Positions 24,541 to 32,730 of a DNA stretch of 40,895 nt are shown piece by piece. The notes below the pieces were generated by a model. That model was not told the origin of the DNA. It made no database searches and saw only the letters and a list, made by a program, of their open reading frames with translations. The number at the start of each line of letters is the position of its first letter. The stretch's first letter is position 1. Origin of the DNA: an uncultured Oscillospiraceae bacterium (GTDB lineage Bacteria; Bacillota; Clostridia; Oscillospirales; Oscillospiraceae); contig CAUBIP010000003.1 in NCBI GenBank assembly GCA_958436045.1, positions 1 to 40,895 on the forward strand, read 5' to 3'. Made by a program: the position numbers and the translations under genes.

Positions 24541-24582
24541 TCCATTTTCCTCCTTCACGCCGGGCAGTCCGGCTTTTTCGCA

Positions 24583-24612
24583 AGTATAGCAAAAAAAACG
24601 GCGGGAAGGCAA
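24583..24612 (-). promoter_or_regulatory. promoter of the small peptide/two-component operon
   Basis: Minus-strand TTGCCT (24607-24612), 18-bp spacer, TATACT (24583-24588), predicted start near 24576, about 36 nt before the small ORF. A second, extended -10-like TGGTATGAT lies between the small ORF and the kinase gene and could give kinase-only transcripts. Confidence 0.55.
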
Positions 24613-24690
24613 GGGAGCGCGGGGAACCTTGGCGGCGTGTTGACAGGCAGCCTGACGTTCTTAGCGCGGTCTTAACAGAACGCGGCCCGC

Positions 24691-24744
24691 AAAAAACCGG
24701 CAGAGCCTCCACGCCCGGGCAAGGTGCGGCGGCTCTGCCGGTTT
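24691..24744 (-). terminator. terminator of the small lipoprotein gene
   Basis: Perfect 14-bp stem (24694-24707 with 24731-24744) followed by six T residues on the minus strand, just after the stop at 24748. Confidence 0.85.
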
Positions 24745-24747
24745 CAT

Positions 24748-25134
24748 TTAGGATAGGGCCTGCTTCATGGCGGGCTTGTTGAGATTGATCCGCTCCTGAA
24801 ACAGGACTTGGCCGTCTGCAGTGACGGTCAGGTGGGCGACGCACAGGTCGCCGGTCTTGGCGCCGTCCAGCGACGTCCATTCCGCCGTGACATCCTGCGC
24901 CGTCAGCGCGGCGGGAGACTGGAAGGTGAAGGTCTGCGCTGCGGCGATCTTATTGGGGGAGGATGTCGTGACCGTGACGGTCTCGCCTGCTTGGGTGAGG
25001 GTGATGGTATAATCCCCGTTTTGCAGGGTGCAGACCGTCGTCTCCCCGCCTTCTGCGCTGCCGCAGGCGGCAAGGCCGCAGCAGAGCGCTGCCAGCAGGA
25101 GGGAAAAAACCAGGTGGGTCAATCGCTTATGCAT
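24748..25134 (-). CDS. small secreted lipoprotein of unknown function
   Basis: 128 residues from ATG 25134 (SD AAGGAGCG). Signal peptide with lipobox LAAC (lipid Cys about 24). The mature part is a compact beta-rich domain (GDYTITLTQAGETVTVTTSS; TGDLCVAHLTVTADGQVLF) with an isolated pair of cysteines. No family is recognised. It has its own promoter overlapping the fabF stop and its own terminator, so a separate role from the fatty acid operon is likely even though it lies on the same strand. Confidence 0.75.
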   Translation of the reverse strand: MHKRLTHLVFSLLLAALCCGLAACGSAEGGETTVCTLQNGDYTITLTQAGETVTVTTSSPNKIAAAQTFTFQSPAALTAQDVTAEWTSLDGAKTGDLCVAHLTVTADGQVLFQERINLNKPAMKQALS

Positions 25135-25174
25135 CGTCGTCACGCTCCTTTGGAAAATGCTCGTTTCTGACTCC

Positions 25175-25203
25175 AGTATAGCAGAGCGGACGCGAGTTGT
25201 CAC
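25175..25203 (-). promoter_or_regulatory. promoter of the small lipoprotein gene
   Basis: Minus-strand GTGACA (25198-25203), 17-bp spacer, TATACT (25175-25180). The -35 overlaps the stop codon of the last fabF gene. Confidence 0.6.
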
Positions 25204-26405
25204 GTGTAACGGCCGACGATAATGCTGGAATTTTGCCCGCCAAAGCCCAGGGCGTTGGACATGGCGGCGTTGATCTCCCGCCGCAGCGGCGTGGGGCCGA
25301 CGATAGACAGCGGATGGCTCGCCTCGTCCTGGGCGGTGAAGTGCAGCGTCGGCGGCAGGACGCCCGTCCGGATGGCCTGGATACAGGCGATGCACTCGGT
25401 GATACCGCCCGCGCCCATCATATGCCCTGTGGCGCCCTTCGTGGAGCTGACAGGGACGGTGTAGCTGCCGAAGACCTGGGCGATGGCCTTCGTCTCGGCC
25501 AGGTCGCCCTTGATGGTCGCGGTGCCGTGGGCATTGACATAGCCGATGTCCGTCGGGGCAAGCCCGGCCTGCTGCAGCGCCAGGCGCATACAGGCTGCCG
25601 CACCTGCCCCCTCCGGATGGGGGGAGACGACGTGGAATGCGTCGGTATTATTGCCCCAGCCCAGTAGGCGGGCGAGAATCTCAGCGCCACGGGCTTCGGC
25701 GCGGGCCCTAGTCTCAAGGATCAGCGCGCCGCCGCCCTCCCCGGTGACAAAGCCGTCGCGGCTTGCGTCAAAGGGGGCGCTGCGGCCGGAACGGGAGAGG
25801 GCGCCAGCCCGGCCCAAGCTCTGGAAAAACAGCGGGTTGACGGTCGATTCGCCGCCCATGCAGACGATAGCATCCGCCGCGCCGGATTGCAGCAGCAGTG
25901 CCGCCGTCGCGATGGCGTCGCCCCCGGAGGAGCAGGCAGTGCTGACGGTCAGGCTCGGGCCGGTGATCTTGTGGTCGATGGCAAATTGTGCCGCAGCGAT
26001 ATTGCCCATGATTTTCGTCATGAAGCGTGGGCCGACGGGCTTATGCGCCAGGCTGGCCGCCTCCTGGGTCTGGCCAATGCAGGTCAGGCCCGCCAGAGCG
26101 GTGCCCATGACGATGCCGCAGCGGTCGTCCGGGACCAGGCCGCTCATCGCCAACGCTTCGTTGGCAGCGACATAGGCAAACTGCATAAAGCGGTCCAGAT
26201 CCGTCGCCAGGCGGCCCGGCAGCAGGGCGGCGGCGTCAAAATCCGCCACCTGCGCCGCTGCGTGGACCTGCAGGGCCGAGGTATCAAACGAGGTGACCGG
26301 CCCGATCCCACAGCGGCCTGCCAGCAGGCCATTCCAAAATTCTGCCACACCGATGCCGACAGGCGTCACAGCGCCCATCCCGGTGATCACGATCTCTCGT
26401 TCCAT
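25200..26405 (-). CDS. fabF: beta-ketoacyl-ACP synthase II, second paralogue
   Basis: 401 residues from ATG 26405 (GTG 26411 is an in-frame alternative close to AGGGGG). Condensing enzyme of fatty acid elongation with intact triad Cys158 (STACSSGG), His293 (NAHGT) and His328 (GATGHMMGA). The loop after the first His reads ATIKGDLAET where FabF normally has GTPLNDxAET, and the following insert is short. This is the more divergent of the two adjacent paralogues and ends the operon. It may be specialised, for example for certain chain lengths or unsaturated intermediates, as paralogues are in other Firmicutes. Confidence 0.88.
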   Translation of the reverse strand: MEREIVITGMGAVTPVGIGVAEFWNGLLAGRCGIGPVTSFDTSALQVHAAAQVADFDAAALLPGRLATDLDRFMQFAYVAANEALAMSGLVPDDRCGIVMGTALAGLTCIGQTQEAASLAHKPVGPRFMTKIMGNIAAAQFAIDHKITGPSLTVSTACSSGGDAIATAALLLQSGAADAIVCMGGESTVNPLFFQSLGRAGALSRSGRSAPFDASRDGFVTGEGGGALILETRARAEARGAEILARLLGWGNNTDAFHVVSPHPEGAGAAACMRLALQQAGLAPTDIGYVNAHGTATIKGDLAETKAIAQVFGSYTVPVSSTKGATGHMMGAGGITECIACIQAIRTGVLPPTLHFTAQDEASHPLSIVGPTPLRREINAAMSNALGFGGQNSSIIVGRYT

Positions 26406-26420
26406 TTGCACTGCGCCCCC

Positions 26421-27650
26421 TTAGACCTGCTGGAAGGCCAGGCAGGCATTGTGACCGCCGAAGCCCAGGGAGGAGGAGAGGACCAGGTCCACCTCCGCCC
26501 GGCGGGCGGTCAGCGGGATATAGTCTAGGTCACAGGCCGGGTCCGGCTGCTCCAGGCCGATGGTCGGCGGCAGCATCCCGGTCTGCAGGGCCAGGACAGA
26601 GGCGACGGCCTCTGCCGCACCGGCTGCACCCAGCATATGGCCGGTCATGGACTTGGTCGAGCTGATGAGCGCCTTGCGGGCAAGCTCTTCGCCTAGGGCC
26701 TTTTTGATGGCCAGGGTCTCGGCCTTGTCGTTCAGGGGGGTGCCGGTGCCGTGGGCGTTGATATAGATGCGGGGGGAGTCATTGTGAGCCTCGGACCAGG
26801 CGTCGTAAATAGAGCGGGCGCCGCCCTCGGCCTCCGGATCCGGGGCCGTCATATGATAGGCGTCGCAGGTCATGCCATACCCCGCCAGCTCCGCCAGGAT
26901 GTTTGCCCCCCGGGCCTTGGCATGGTCGTAGGATTCCAGGACCAGCGCCCCGGCACCCTCGCCCATGACAAAGCCGCTGCGGCGGCTGTCAAAGGGCAGG
27001 CTGGCGAGCTTGGGGTCGTCCTTCGTCGAGAGGGCCTGCATATTGGTAAAGCCTGCCAAGGAGATCTCGTTGATGGCGGCTTCCGCGCCGCCGGCCAGCA
27101 TGACGTCGGCATAGCCGTGGCGGATGGCGCGCATGGCCTCACCGATGGCGTTATTGCCTGAGGCGCAAGCGGTCACCAGCGGCATAGCCGGGCCCTTGCA
27201 GCCAAAGCGGATGGCGATCAGGCCGGAAGCCATGTTGGCGATCATCATTGGGATAAAATACGGCGAGACCCGCCGGGGGCCCTTGTCCCGCAGCTTGTTG
27301 TGCTCTGTTAAGAAGGTACCGATGCCGCCGATGCCGGTGCCCATGTACACGCCTATGCGCTCCGGAGCGACCGTGCCCTGCACGCCGCTCTGAGCCATGG
27401 CCTGGCAGGCCGCCGCCATGGCGTATTGGCTGTAAAGATCGGCATGGGCGGCCTCCATTTTGTCCATATACTGCAGAGGGTCAAAGTCCCGCACCTGGGC
27501 GGCGAGCTTGACCTTGAAGGCTGCGGGATCAAAGCGGTCGATGGGACCGATGCCGCATTTGCCCTGCAGCAGGTTGTTCCAGAAGGTATCGACATCGTTG
27601 CCCAGCGGGCTGATGATGCCCATGCCGGTGATGACAACGCGTTGGGTCAT
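26421..27650 (-). CDS. fabF: beta-ketoacyl-ACP synthase II
   Basis: 409 residues, canonical FabF length. Triad Cys162 (VTACASG), His300 (NAHGTGTPLNDKAET) and His338 (SMTGHMLGA); typical gating region GFVMGEGAGALVLE. It extends acyl-ACP with malonyl-ACP in the cytosol. Its ATG overlaps the thioesterase stop by 4 nt (ATGA), so expression is coupled. This is the likely housekeeping elongation synthase. Confidence 0.94.
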   Translation of the reverse strand: MTQRVVITGMGIISPLGNDVDTFWNNLLQGKCGIGPIDRFDPAAFKVKLAAQVRDFDPLQYMDKMEAAHADLYSQYAMAAACQAMAQSGVQGTVAPERIGVYMGTGIGGIGTFLTEHNKLRDKGPRRVSPYFIPMMIANMASGLIAIRFGCKGPAMPLVTACASGNNAIGEAMRAIRHGYADVMLAGGAEAAINEISLAGFTNMQALSTKDDPKLASLPFDSRRSGFVMGEGAGALVLESYDHAKARGANILAELAGYGMTCDAYHMTAPDPEAEGGARSIYDAWSEAHNDSPRIYINAHGTGTPLNDKAETLAIKKALGEELARKALISSTKSMTGHMLGAAGAAEAVASVLALQTGMLPPTIGLEQPDPACDLDYIPLTARRAEVDLVLSSSLGFGGHNACLAFQQV

Positions 27651-28096
27651 AATTTTGTCTCCTTTTCCTGTTCTGCGCGGAAAAATTGCGCCCAGGCATC
27701 AAAAAAGTCAGGCGCAGCCTTTTTTAGGCTGACCGGGCGGCGGGTCGCGAGGTCCAGAAAGCAGTGCTCACTGGTGCCGGTCGCGGCACAGACGCCGTCG
27801 GATGCCCGGTAAATTTCATAGCGGTATGCGGCGCGGACACCGTTGAACTGGGTCAGCGTCGTGACGATGGACATCCAATCGTCAAAGACCAGCGACTGCC
27901 GGTAGCGGCAGCTCACGCCGGTGACGGGCATCAGAATGCCCCGGCTCTCCAGGTCCTTATAGACCAGCCCGGCCTGGCGCATGTACTCCAGCCGCCCCTC
28001 TTCCATGTAGCGGATATAGTTGGAGTGGTGGACGATGCCCATTTTGTCCGTCTCGTAGTAAAGGACGCGGCGGCGATGCGGCAGGATCTCGTTCAT
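27647..28096 (-). CDS. hot-dog acyl thioesterase (YbgC/4HBT-like) inside the fab operon
   Basis: 149 residues from ATG 28096, overlapping the accA stop by 4 nt and fabF by 4 nt. 4HBT-type hot-dog fold with VLYYETDKMGIVHHSNYIRYMEEGR; Asp17 is at the place of the catalytic Asp of YbgC/4HBT. It should hydrolyse acyl-CoA or acyl-ACP thioesters. Embedding between accA and fabF argues for a role in releasing or proofreading acyl chains made by this FAS II. Confidence 0.85.
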   Translation of the reverse strand: MNEILPHRRRVLYYETDKMGIVHHSNYIRYMEEGRLEYMRQAGLVYKDLESRGILMPVTGVSCRYRQSLVFDDWMSIVTTLTQFNGVRAAYRYEIYRASDGVCAATGTSEHCFLDLATRRPVSLKKAAPDFFDAWAQFFRAEQEKETKL

Positions 28097-28896
28097 AGCG
28101 GTTCCTCCAGCTCTGTGGTGCCGAGGCGGCGGAAGCGCGCATAGCGCTGCGCCAGCAGCACCTGCGGGTCCAATGCCTGCAGCGTCTGCAGCTTCTGGTG
28201 CAGGCCGGTGCGCAGTAGGCGGTAAAAGGCTTCCTTGCCCAGCGCGGCCTCGGGGATGATCTGCTCGATCACACCGAAGTGCAGGGCGTCGGCCGCCGTC
28301 AGCTTCAGGCACGCGGCGGCGTCGGCGGAGCGGGCGGCGTCCTTCCAGAGAATACTGGCACAGCCCTCCGGCGAGATGACGGAGTAGATGGCGTTTTCCA
28401 GCATCCAGACCTCATCGGCCACAGCCAGCGCCAATGCGCCGCCGGAGCCGCCCTCGCCGATGAGAACGGAGAGGACCGGCACCTGCAGGCCGATCATCGC
28501 CGTCAGATTCTCGGCGATGGCCTGGCCCTGGCCCTGGGTTTCCGCTTCGATATCGCAGCGGGCGCCGGAGGTATCGACAAAGCAGAGGACCGGGCGGTGG
28601 AATTTCTCCGCCTGCTGCATCAGCCGCAGGGCCTTGCGATAGCCCGCGGGGCTGGGCGCGCCGAAATTGCGCTCTAGGCGGGATTTGGCGTTGTGCCCCT
28701 TTTCGATGGCGAGAACCGTCACCGGCATCTCGTCCAGATAGGCTACGCCGCCGACGATGGCGGCGTCATCGCCGCTGCGGCGGTCGCCGTGCAGCTCAAA
28801 AAAGTCGGTAAAAATGCCGCCAATATAATCCAGCCCCGTGGGGCGTTGATTGGCGCGGGCCGCCTTGACCCGCTCGTATGCAGGATTCGTCGCCAC
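28093..28896 (-). CDS. accA: acetyl-CoA carboxylase, carboxyltransferase alpha subunit
   Basis: 267 residues from GTG 28896, preferred because GGGAGGG lies 6 nt upstream; TTG 28902 would abut the SD. Crotonase-fold carboxyltransferase half with RPTGLDYIGGIFTDFFELHGDR near the start, a central VDTSGARCDIEAETQGQGQAIAENL and GEGGSGGALALAVADEVWMLENAIYSVISPEGCASILWKD. Transfers CO2 from carboxybiotin to acetyl-CoA together with AccD. Shorter than the E. coli protein at the N-terminus, as is common in Firmicutes. Confidence 0.94.
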   Translation of the reverse strand: MATNPAYERVKAARANQRPTGLDYIGGIFTDFFELHGDRRSGDDAAIVGGVAYLDEMPVTVLAIEKGHNAKSRLERNFGAPSPAGYRKALRLMQQAEKFHRPVLCFVDTSGARCDIEAETQGQGQAIAENLTAMIGLQVPVLSVLIGEGGSGGALALAVADEVWMLENAIYSVISPEGCASILWKDAARSADAAACLKLTAADALHFGVIEQIIPEAALGKEAFYRLLRTGLHQKLQTLQALDPQVLLAQRYARFRRLGTTELEEPL

Positions 28897-28898
28897 GG

Positions 28899-29762
28899 TC
28901 AACCCTCCCTTTCATGCAGCCGCAGCAGCTGCGCCAGCGCCTTTCTCTGGCCGGACCGGGGGACGATGGCGTCCACAAAGCCGTGGTCCAGCAGAAATTC
29001 CGCGGTCTGGAAGCCGGGCGGCAGTTTTTTCCGTGTCGTCTGTTCAATGACCCTGGGCCCGGCAAAGCCGATGGTCGCGCCGGGCTCGGCTAGGTGGATA
29101 TCGCCCTCCATGGCGAAGCTGGCGGTCACGCCACCTGTTGTCGGATTCGTCAGGACGACGAGGTAAAAAAGCCCCGCGTCGCTGTGCCGCCGAACAGCGG
29201 CGCTGGTCTTGGCCATCTGCATCAGGGACAAGATGCCCTCCTGCATCCGCGCCCCGCCGGAGACGGTATAGCCGACGACCGGCAGGCGGTGCGCCATGGC
29301 GTATTCAAAGAGCCGGGTGATCTTCTCGCCGACGACGGTTCCCATGGAGCCCATCATAAAATACGGGTCCATCACAAACAGGCAGCAGCGCTGCCCGCCG
29401 ATCGCGGCCTCGCCGCAAATAACGGCCTCCAATTCGCCGGAGGCGGTGCGGGCCGTCTCCAGCTTTTTGGGGTAGCCGGGGAATTGCAGCAGGTCACCGG
29501 CGCAAAGCCCTGCGTCGTGCTCCTGGAAGCTGTCGGGGTCGGCCAGCATGCTGATGCGCTGGCGGGCGTTGAGCCGGAAGTGATGGCCGCAGTGAATGCA
29601 GCAGTTGAAGTTATCCCACAAAAGGCTCAGGGGGATGGCCCGGTGGCAATTGGGGCAGGTCTGAGACGGCTCGTTCTCGTCCTGGTTCACCGGCGCGGGA
29701 CGGCCGCCTTTTTCCAGTTCATTGGCGGGCTTTTGAAAGAAATTCAAAAATGGAACGGCCAC
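28899..29762 (-). CDS. accD: acetyl-CoA carboxylase, carboxyltransferase beta subunit
   Basis: 287 residues from GTG 29762 (GAGGTG 6 nt upstream, inside the accC end). N-terminal zinc ribbon with CPNC and CIHCGHH, then the crotonase-fold domain with VGEKITRLFEYA, VVGYTVSGGARMQEG and TNPTTGGVTASFA. Forms the transferase with AccA, whose GTG begins 2 nt after this stop. Confidence 0.94.
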   Translation of the reverse strand: MAVPFLNFFQKPANELEKGGRPAPVNQDENEPSQTCPNCHRAIPLSLLWDNFNCCIHCGHHFRLNARQRISMLADPDSFQEHDAGLCAGDLLQFPGYPKKLETARTASGELEAVICGEAAIGGQRCCLFVMDPYFMMGSMGTVVGEKITRLFEYAMAHRLPVVGYTVSGGARMQEGILSLMQMAKTSAAVRRHSDAGLFYLVVLTNPTTGGVTASFAMEGDIHLAEPGATIGFAGPRVIEQTTRKKLPPGFQTAEFLLDHGFVDAIVPRSGQRKALAQLLRLHEREG

Positions 29763-29772
29763 ACAATGCACC

Positions 29773-31077
29773 TCACTTTGCGATAAAATCCAGGTCGTAA
29801 TCACCTGTCATAAAGGCGCTGCTGCTGAGCAGCGCGATCTGTTCTTCAATATTATTGGGCACGCCCTCGATCACCAGCTCGCACAGGGCGGCTTTCATCT
29901 TGCGCAGCGCCTCCTCCCGGGTGGCGGCAAAGACGATCAGCTTGCCAAGCAGGGGGTCATAATACGGCGTGACGGTGTTGCCGGTGACAAGATACGTGTC
30001 AAACCGGACAAAGGGGCCGCCAGAGACATGTAGAAAGTCCACCGTGCCCGGCGCCCGGGCGTTGATACGGCATTCGATGGCGCAGCCGCCCAGGTCGATG
30101 CGCTCTTGGGGGAAGCTCAGGCGCACGCCGTTGGAGACGCGGATCTGCCACTTGACCAGGTCGATACCCGTCAGGGCTTCCGTGACGGTATGCTCCACCT
30201 GCAGGCGGATGTTCATCTCCATAAAATAGAAATGTCCGGCGCCGTCCAGCAAAAATTCCAGCGTCCCGACACCGACATAGCCCAACTGCCGCACGGCCTC
30301 GCGTGCCTGGCGCAGTAAGGTCTCCCGCTGGGCCGGGGTGATGCCCGGCGAGGGGGATTCCTCGATGAGCTTCTGATGGTTGCGCTGCACGGAGCAGTCG
30401 CGCTCGCCGAGGCAGACGACATTGCCGTATTCATCGGCCAGGACCTGCACCTCGATATGCCGGGCGGGGTGGATGTACTTCTCCAGATACACCGCGCCGT
30501 CGCCGAAGGCGCTCAGGCTCTCTTTTTGCGCGGATAAAAACGCCGCTTCCATCTGGGCCGGGCTCTCGACAAGCCGGATGCCCCGGCCGCCGCCGCCCAT
30601 GCAGGCCTTGAGCATGACGGGATACCCGATCTTCTCCGCTGCAGTCCGGGCGGAGGCGGTGTCGTGCAGCGCCAGTGCGCCGGGGATGACCGGCAGACCG
30701 GCCTGCTGCATCAGCGCCTTGACGGCGGCTTTGTCGCTGAGCATCTGCATATTTTGGGCCGACGGCCCGATAAACGCGATCTGATATTTCTGGCACAGGG
30801 CCGAAAATGCCGCGTTTTCCGACAAAAACCCGTAGCCCGGGTGGATCGCCTGGGCCCCAGAGACCAGGGCGGCGCTGAGAATGTGCGCCTGATCCAGATA
30901 GCTTTCGCCGGGCTCTGCCGGGCCGATGCAATAGCTCTCATCTGCCAGGGCGACATGCAGCGCCTCGGCATCGGCCTCGGAATAAACGGCCACGGTGGAG
31001 ATGCCCATCTCCTTGCAGGCCCGAATGATCCGCACGGCGATCTCGCCGCGGTTTGCAATCAGAATTTTGGAATACAC
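29773..31077 (-). CDS. accC: biotin carboxylase subunit of acetyl-CoA carboxylase
   Basis: 434 residues from GTG 31077 (GGGGAG, 6 nt). ATP-grasp enzyme that carboxylates biotin on AccB. Visible are ILIANRGEIAVRIIRACKEMG, IHPGYGFLSENAAF, the glycine-rich GGGGRGIR, GERDCSVQRNHQKLIEE and MEMNIRLQVEHTVTE with catalytic Glu and Arg. The last few residues are shorter than in E. coli AccC. Confidence 0.95.
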   Translation of the reverse strand: MYSKILIANRGEIAVRIIRACKEMGISTVAVYSEADAEALHVALADESYCIGPAEPGESYLDQAHILSAALVSGAQAIHPGYGFLSENAAFSALCQKYQIAFIGPSAQNMQMLSDKAAVKALMQQAGLPVIPGALALHDTASARTAAEKIGYPVMLKACMGGGGRGIRLVESPAQMEAAFLSAQKESLSAFGDGAVYLEKYIHPARHIEVQVLADEYGNVVCLGERDCSVQRNHQKLIEESPSPGITPAQRETLLRQAREAVRQLGYVGVGTLEFLLDGAGHFYFMEMNIRLQVEHTVTEALTGIDLVKWQIRVSNGVRLSFPQERIDLGGCAIECRINARAPGTVDFLHVSGGPFVRFDTYLVTGNTVTPYYDPLLGKLIVFAATREEALRKMKAALCELVIEGVPNNIEEQIALLSSSAFMTGDYDLDFIAK

Positions 31078-31080
31078 GGT

Positions 31081-31497
31081 CTACTCCCCTATCACAGCGA
31101 AGGAAAAATCGGCCTCCACACAGCGCTTGCCGCCCACTGTTCCCACGCCCTTGGCAAAATAGAACGGCGGCTTTGCGCGGGTGATCCGGCACTCGGTCTC
31201 AAACGTATCGCCGGGGCGGACCGGGGCGCGGAAGCGCACGTGGTCAAGCCCGGTGTACATGGGCGTCACATTGCCTGCCATCTGCTCTGCCAGCAGCACG
31301 CAGCAGGACTGGGCCAGGATCTCGCAGAGCATCACGCCCGGGACGACCGGGTTGCCGGGGAAATGCCCCTGCAGGAACCACTCATCGCCCCGTACCGTAT
31401 AGCGGCCGCGGGCGCAGTCGTCTTGCCGCTCGGCGCTGTCCAGCAGCAGCATCCCGTCCCGGTGGGGCAGGATCTGCATCAATTGCTCCCGATCCAT
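31081..31497 (-). CDS. fabZ: 3-hydroxyacyl-ACP dehydratase
   Basis: 138 residues, hot-dog fold. LPHRDGMLLLD at 10-20, catalytic His45 in GHFPGNPVVPGVM and Glu59 in LCEILAQ. Dehydrates 3-hydroxyacyl-ACP in each elongation cycle. No FabA or FabN paralogue is present in the window, so the unsaturation route, if any, is not evident here. Three nucleotides separate it from both accB and accC. Confidence 0.94.
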   Translation of the reverse strand: MDREQLMQILPHRDGMLLLDSAERQDDCARGRYTVRGDEWFLQGHFPGNPVVPGVMLCEILAQSCCVLLAEQMAGNVTPMYTGLDHVRFRAPVRPGDTFETECRITRAKPPFYFAKGVGTVGGKRCVEADFSFAVIGE

Positions 31498-31500
31498 GCG

Positions 31501-31920
31501 TCAAGCCCTCTCGATTCGGAACAGCACGTGGCCGTAATCGACGACCTGGCCGTTCTCGGTGCAGACCTCTGTGATGACGCCGTCGTACTCTGCGACGATC
31601 TCGTTCATCAGCTTCATGGCCTCGATCAGGCAGAGCACATCGCCCTTGTGGATGCAGTCACCCACCTGGACGAAGGGCGCGGCGTTTTCCGCCGGAGCCC
31701 GGTAAAAGACGCCGACCATCGGGCTGCAGATATCCTGAGTGGCCGCTGCGGCCGGGGCGGCGTCAGACGACACTGCGGCCGCAGCAGACGGGGCAGCGGC
31801 CTGGCTGGCCCCTGCGCCTCGCTCCAGGCGCAGGCGGCAGCCCTGTTCTTCGATTTCCAGCGCGCTCAGGCCCAATTCCTGCATCACGTTTGCGTATTTT
31901 TTGATCTGTTTTTCTTCCAT
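31501..31920 (-). CDS. accB: biotin carboxyl carrier protein
   Basis: 139 residues. N-terminal helix region, Ala/Ser-rich linker (about 40-62), then the biotinyl domain with target Lys103 in EAMKLMNE and the BCCP thumb ICSPMVGVFYRAPAENAAPFV. Start ATG 31920 behind GAGGAG. A 75-nt gap separates it from fabG, the widest in the operon. Confidence 0.95.
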   Translation of the reverse strand: MEEKQIKKYANVMQELGLSALEIEEQGCRLRLERGAGASQAAAPSAAAAVSSDAAPAAAATQDICSPMVGVFYRAPAENAAPFVQVGDCIHKGDVLCLIEAMKLMNEIVAEYDGVITEVCTENGQVVDYGHVLFRIERA

Positions 31921-31995
31921 TGCGGTCTCCTCACGAAATTCTAAGGGGCGAACCTCATACAGAATTTGATAAAATCTTCTTTTCGGGAATTTGCC

Positions 31996-32730
31996 TCACA
32001 TTGCCATGCCGCCGTCCACGCAGAAGACCTGCCCGGTGATATAGGCGGCGCCGGGCCCGGCCAGGAAGGCCGCCAGGCTGGCGATATCCGCGGGCGTGCC
32101 CATGCGCTTGAGGGGGATGCTGGCAACCAGTGGGTTTGTCTCGTCAAAGCCCTTTGTCATGTCCGTCTGAATAAAGCCGGGGGCGATGGCGTTGCAGGTG
32201 ATGCCCTTGGCGGCCAGCTCCCGGGCAACGGATTTGGTCAGGCCGATGACGCCCGCCTTTGAGGCGGCATAGTTGGCCTGACCGGCATTGCCCATCACAC
32301 CGGCGACGGAGCTGATGTTGATGATGCTGCCGCCCCGGCTGCGCAGCAGCAGCGGGCAGCAGTGGCGGATCATATTGAAGGTGCCCTTCAGATTTGTCGC
32401 GATGACGTCGTCAAAATCGGCTTCCTTCATCATGGCAATCAAGCCGTCGCGGTTGATGCCCGCGTTGTTGACCAGGATGCTGGCGCCGCCGAAGTCCTTT
32501 TTGATTGCCGCGACGGTCTGCTTGACCTGGGCAAAATCCGAAACGTCGCATTGGTAGCTCCGGGCGCTGACGCCATAGCCAGCGCACCGGGCGCAGACCT
32601 CCTCGGCTCGGGCTGTGTTGCCCGCATACAGCAGAGCGACGGACGCGCCCTGGGCGGCCAGCGCTGCGGCAATGGCCGCGCCGATGCCCCGGGATGCCCC
32701 GGTGACGATGGCAGTTTTTCCACTCAGCAT
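31996..32730 (-). CDS. fabG: 3-oxoacyl-ACP reductase
   Basis: 244 residues from ATG 32730 (GGAGG upstream), overlapping the fabD stop by 7 nt. SDR fold with TGASRGIG (10-17), NNAG (88-91), and catalytic Ser141, Tyr154, Lys158 (YAASK). Ends VFCVDGGMAM, typical of FabG. NADPH-dependent reduction of 3-oxoacyl-ACP. Confidence 0.95.
   Translation of the reverse strand: MLSGKTAIVTGASRGIGAAIAAALAAQGASVALLYAGNTARAEEVCARCAGYGVSARSYQCDVSDFAQVKQTVAAIKKDFGGASILVNNAGINRDGLIAMMKEADFDDVIATNLKGTFNMIRHCCPLLLRSRGGSIINISSVAGVMGNAGQANYAASKAGVIGLTKSVARELAAKGITCNAIAPGFIQTDMTKGFDETNPLVASIPLKRMGTPADIASLAAFLAGPGAAYITGQVFCVDGGMAM

Noticed and set aside
25200..27650. Tandem FabF genes as a ketosynthase/chain-length-factor pair of a polyketide or aryl polyene cluster
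   Set aside because: Both proteins keep the active-site Cys and both His residues, whereas a chain-length factor lacks the Cys. Neighbours are plain fatty acid synthesis genes.
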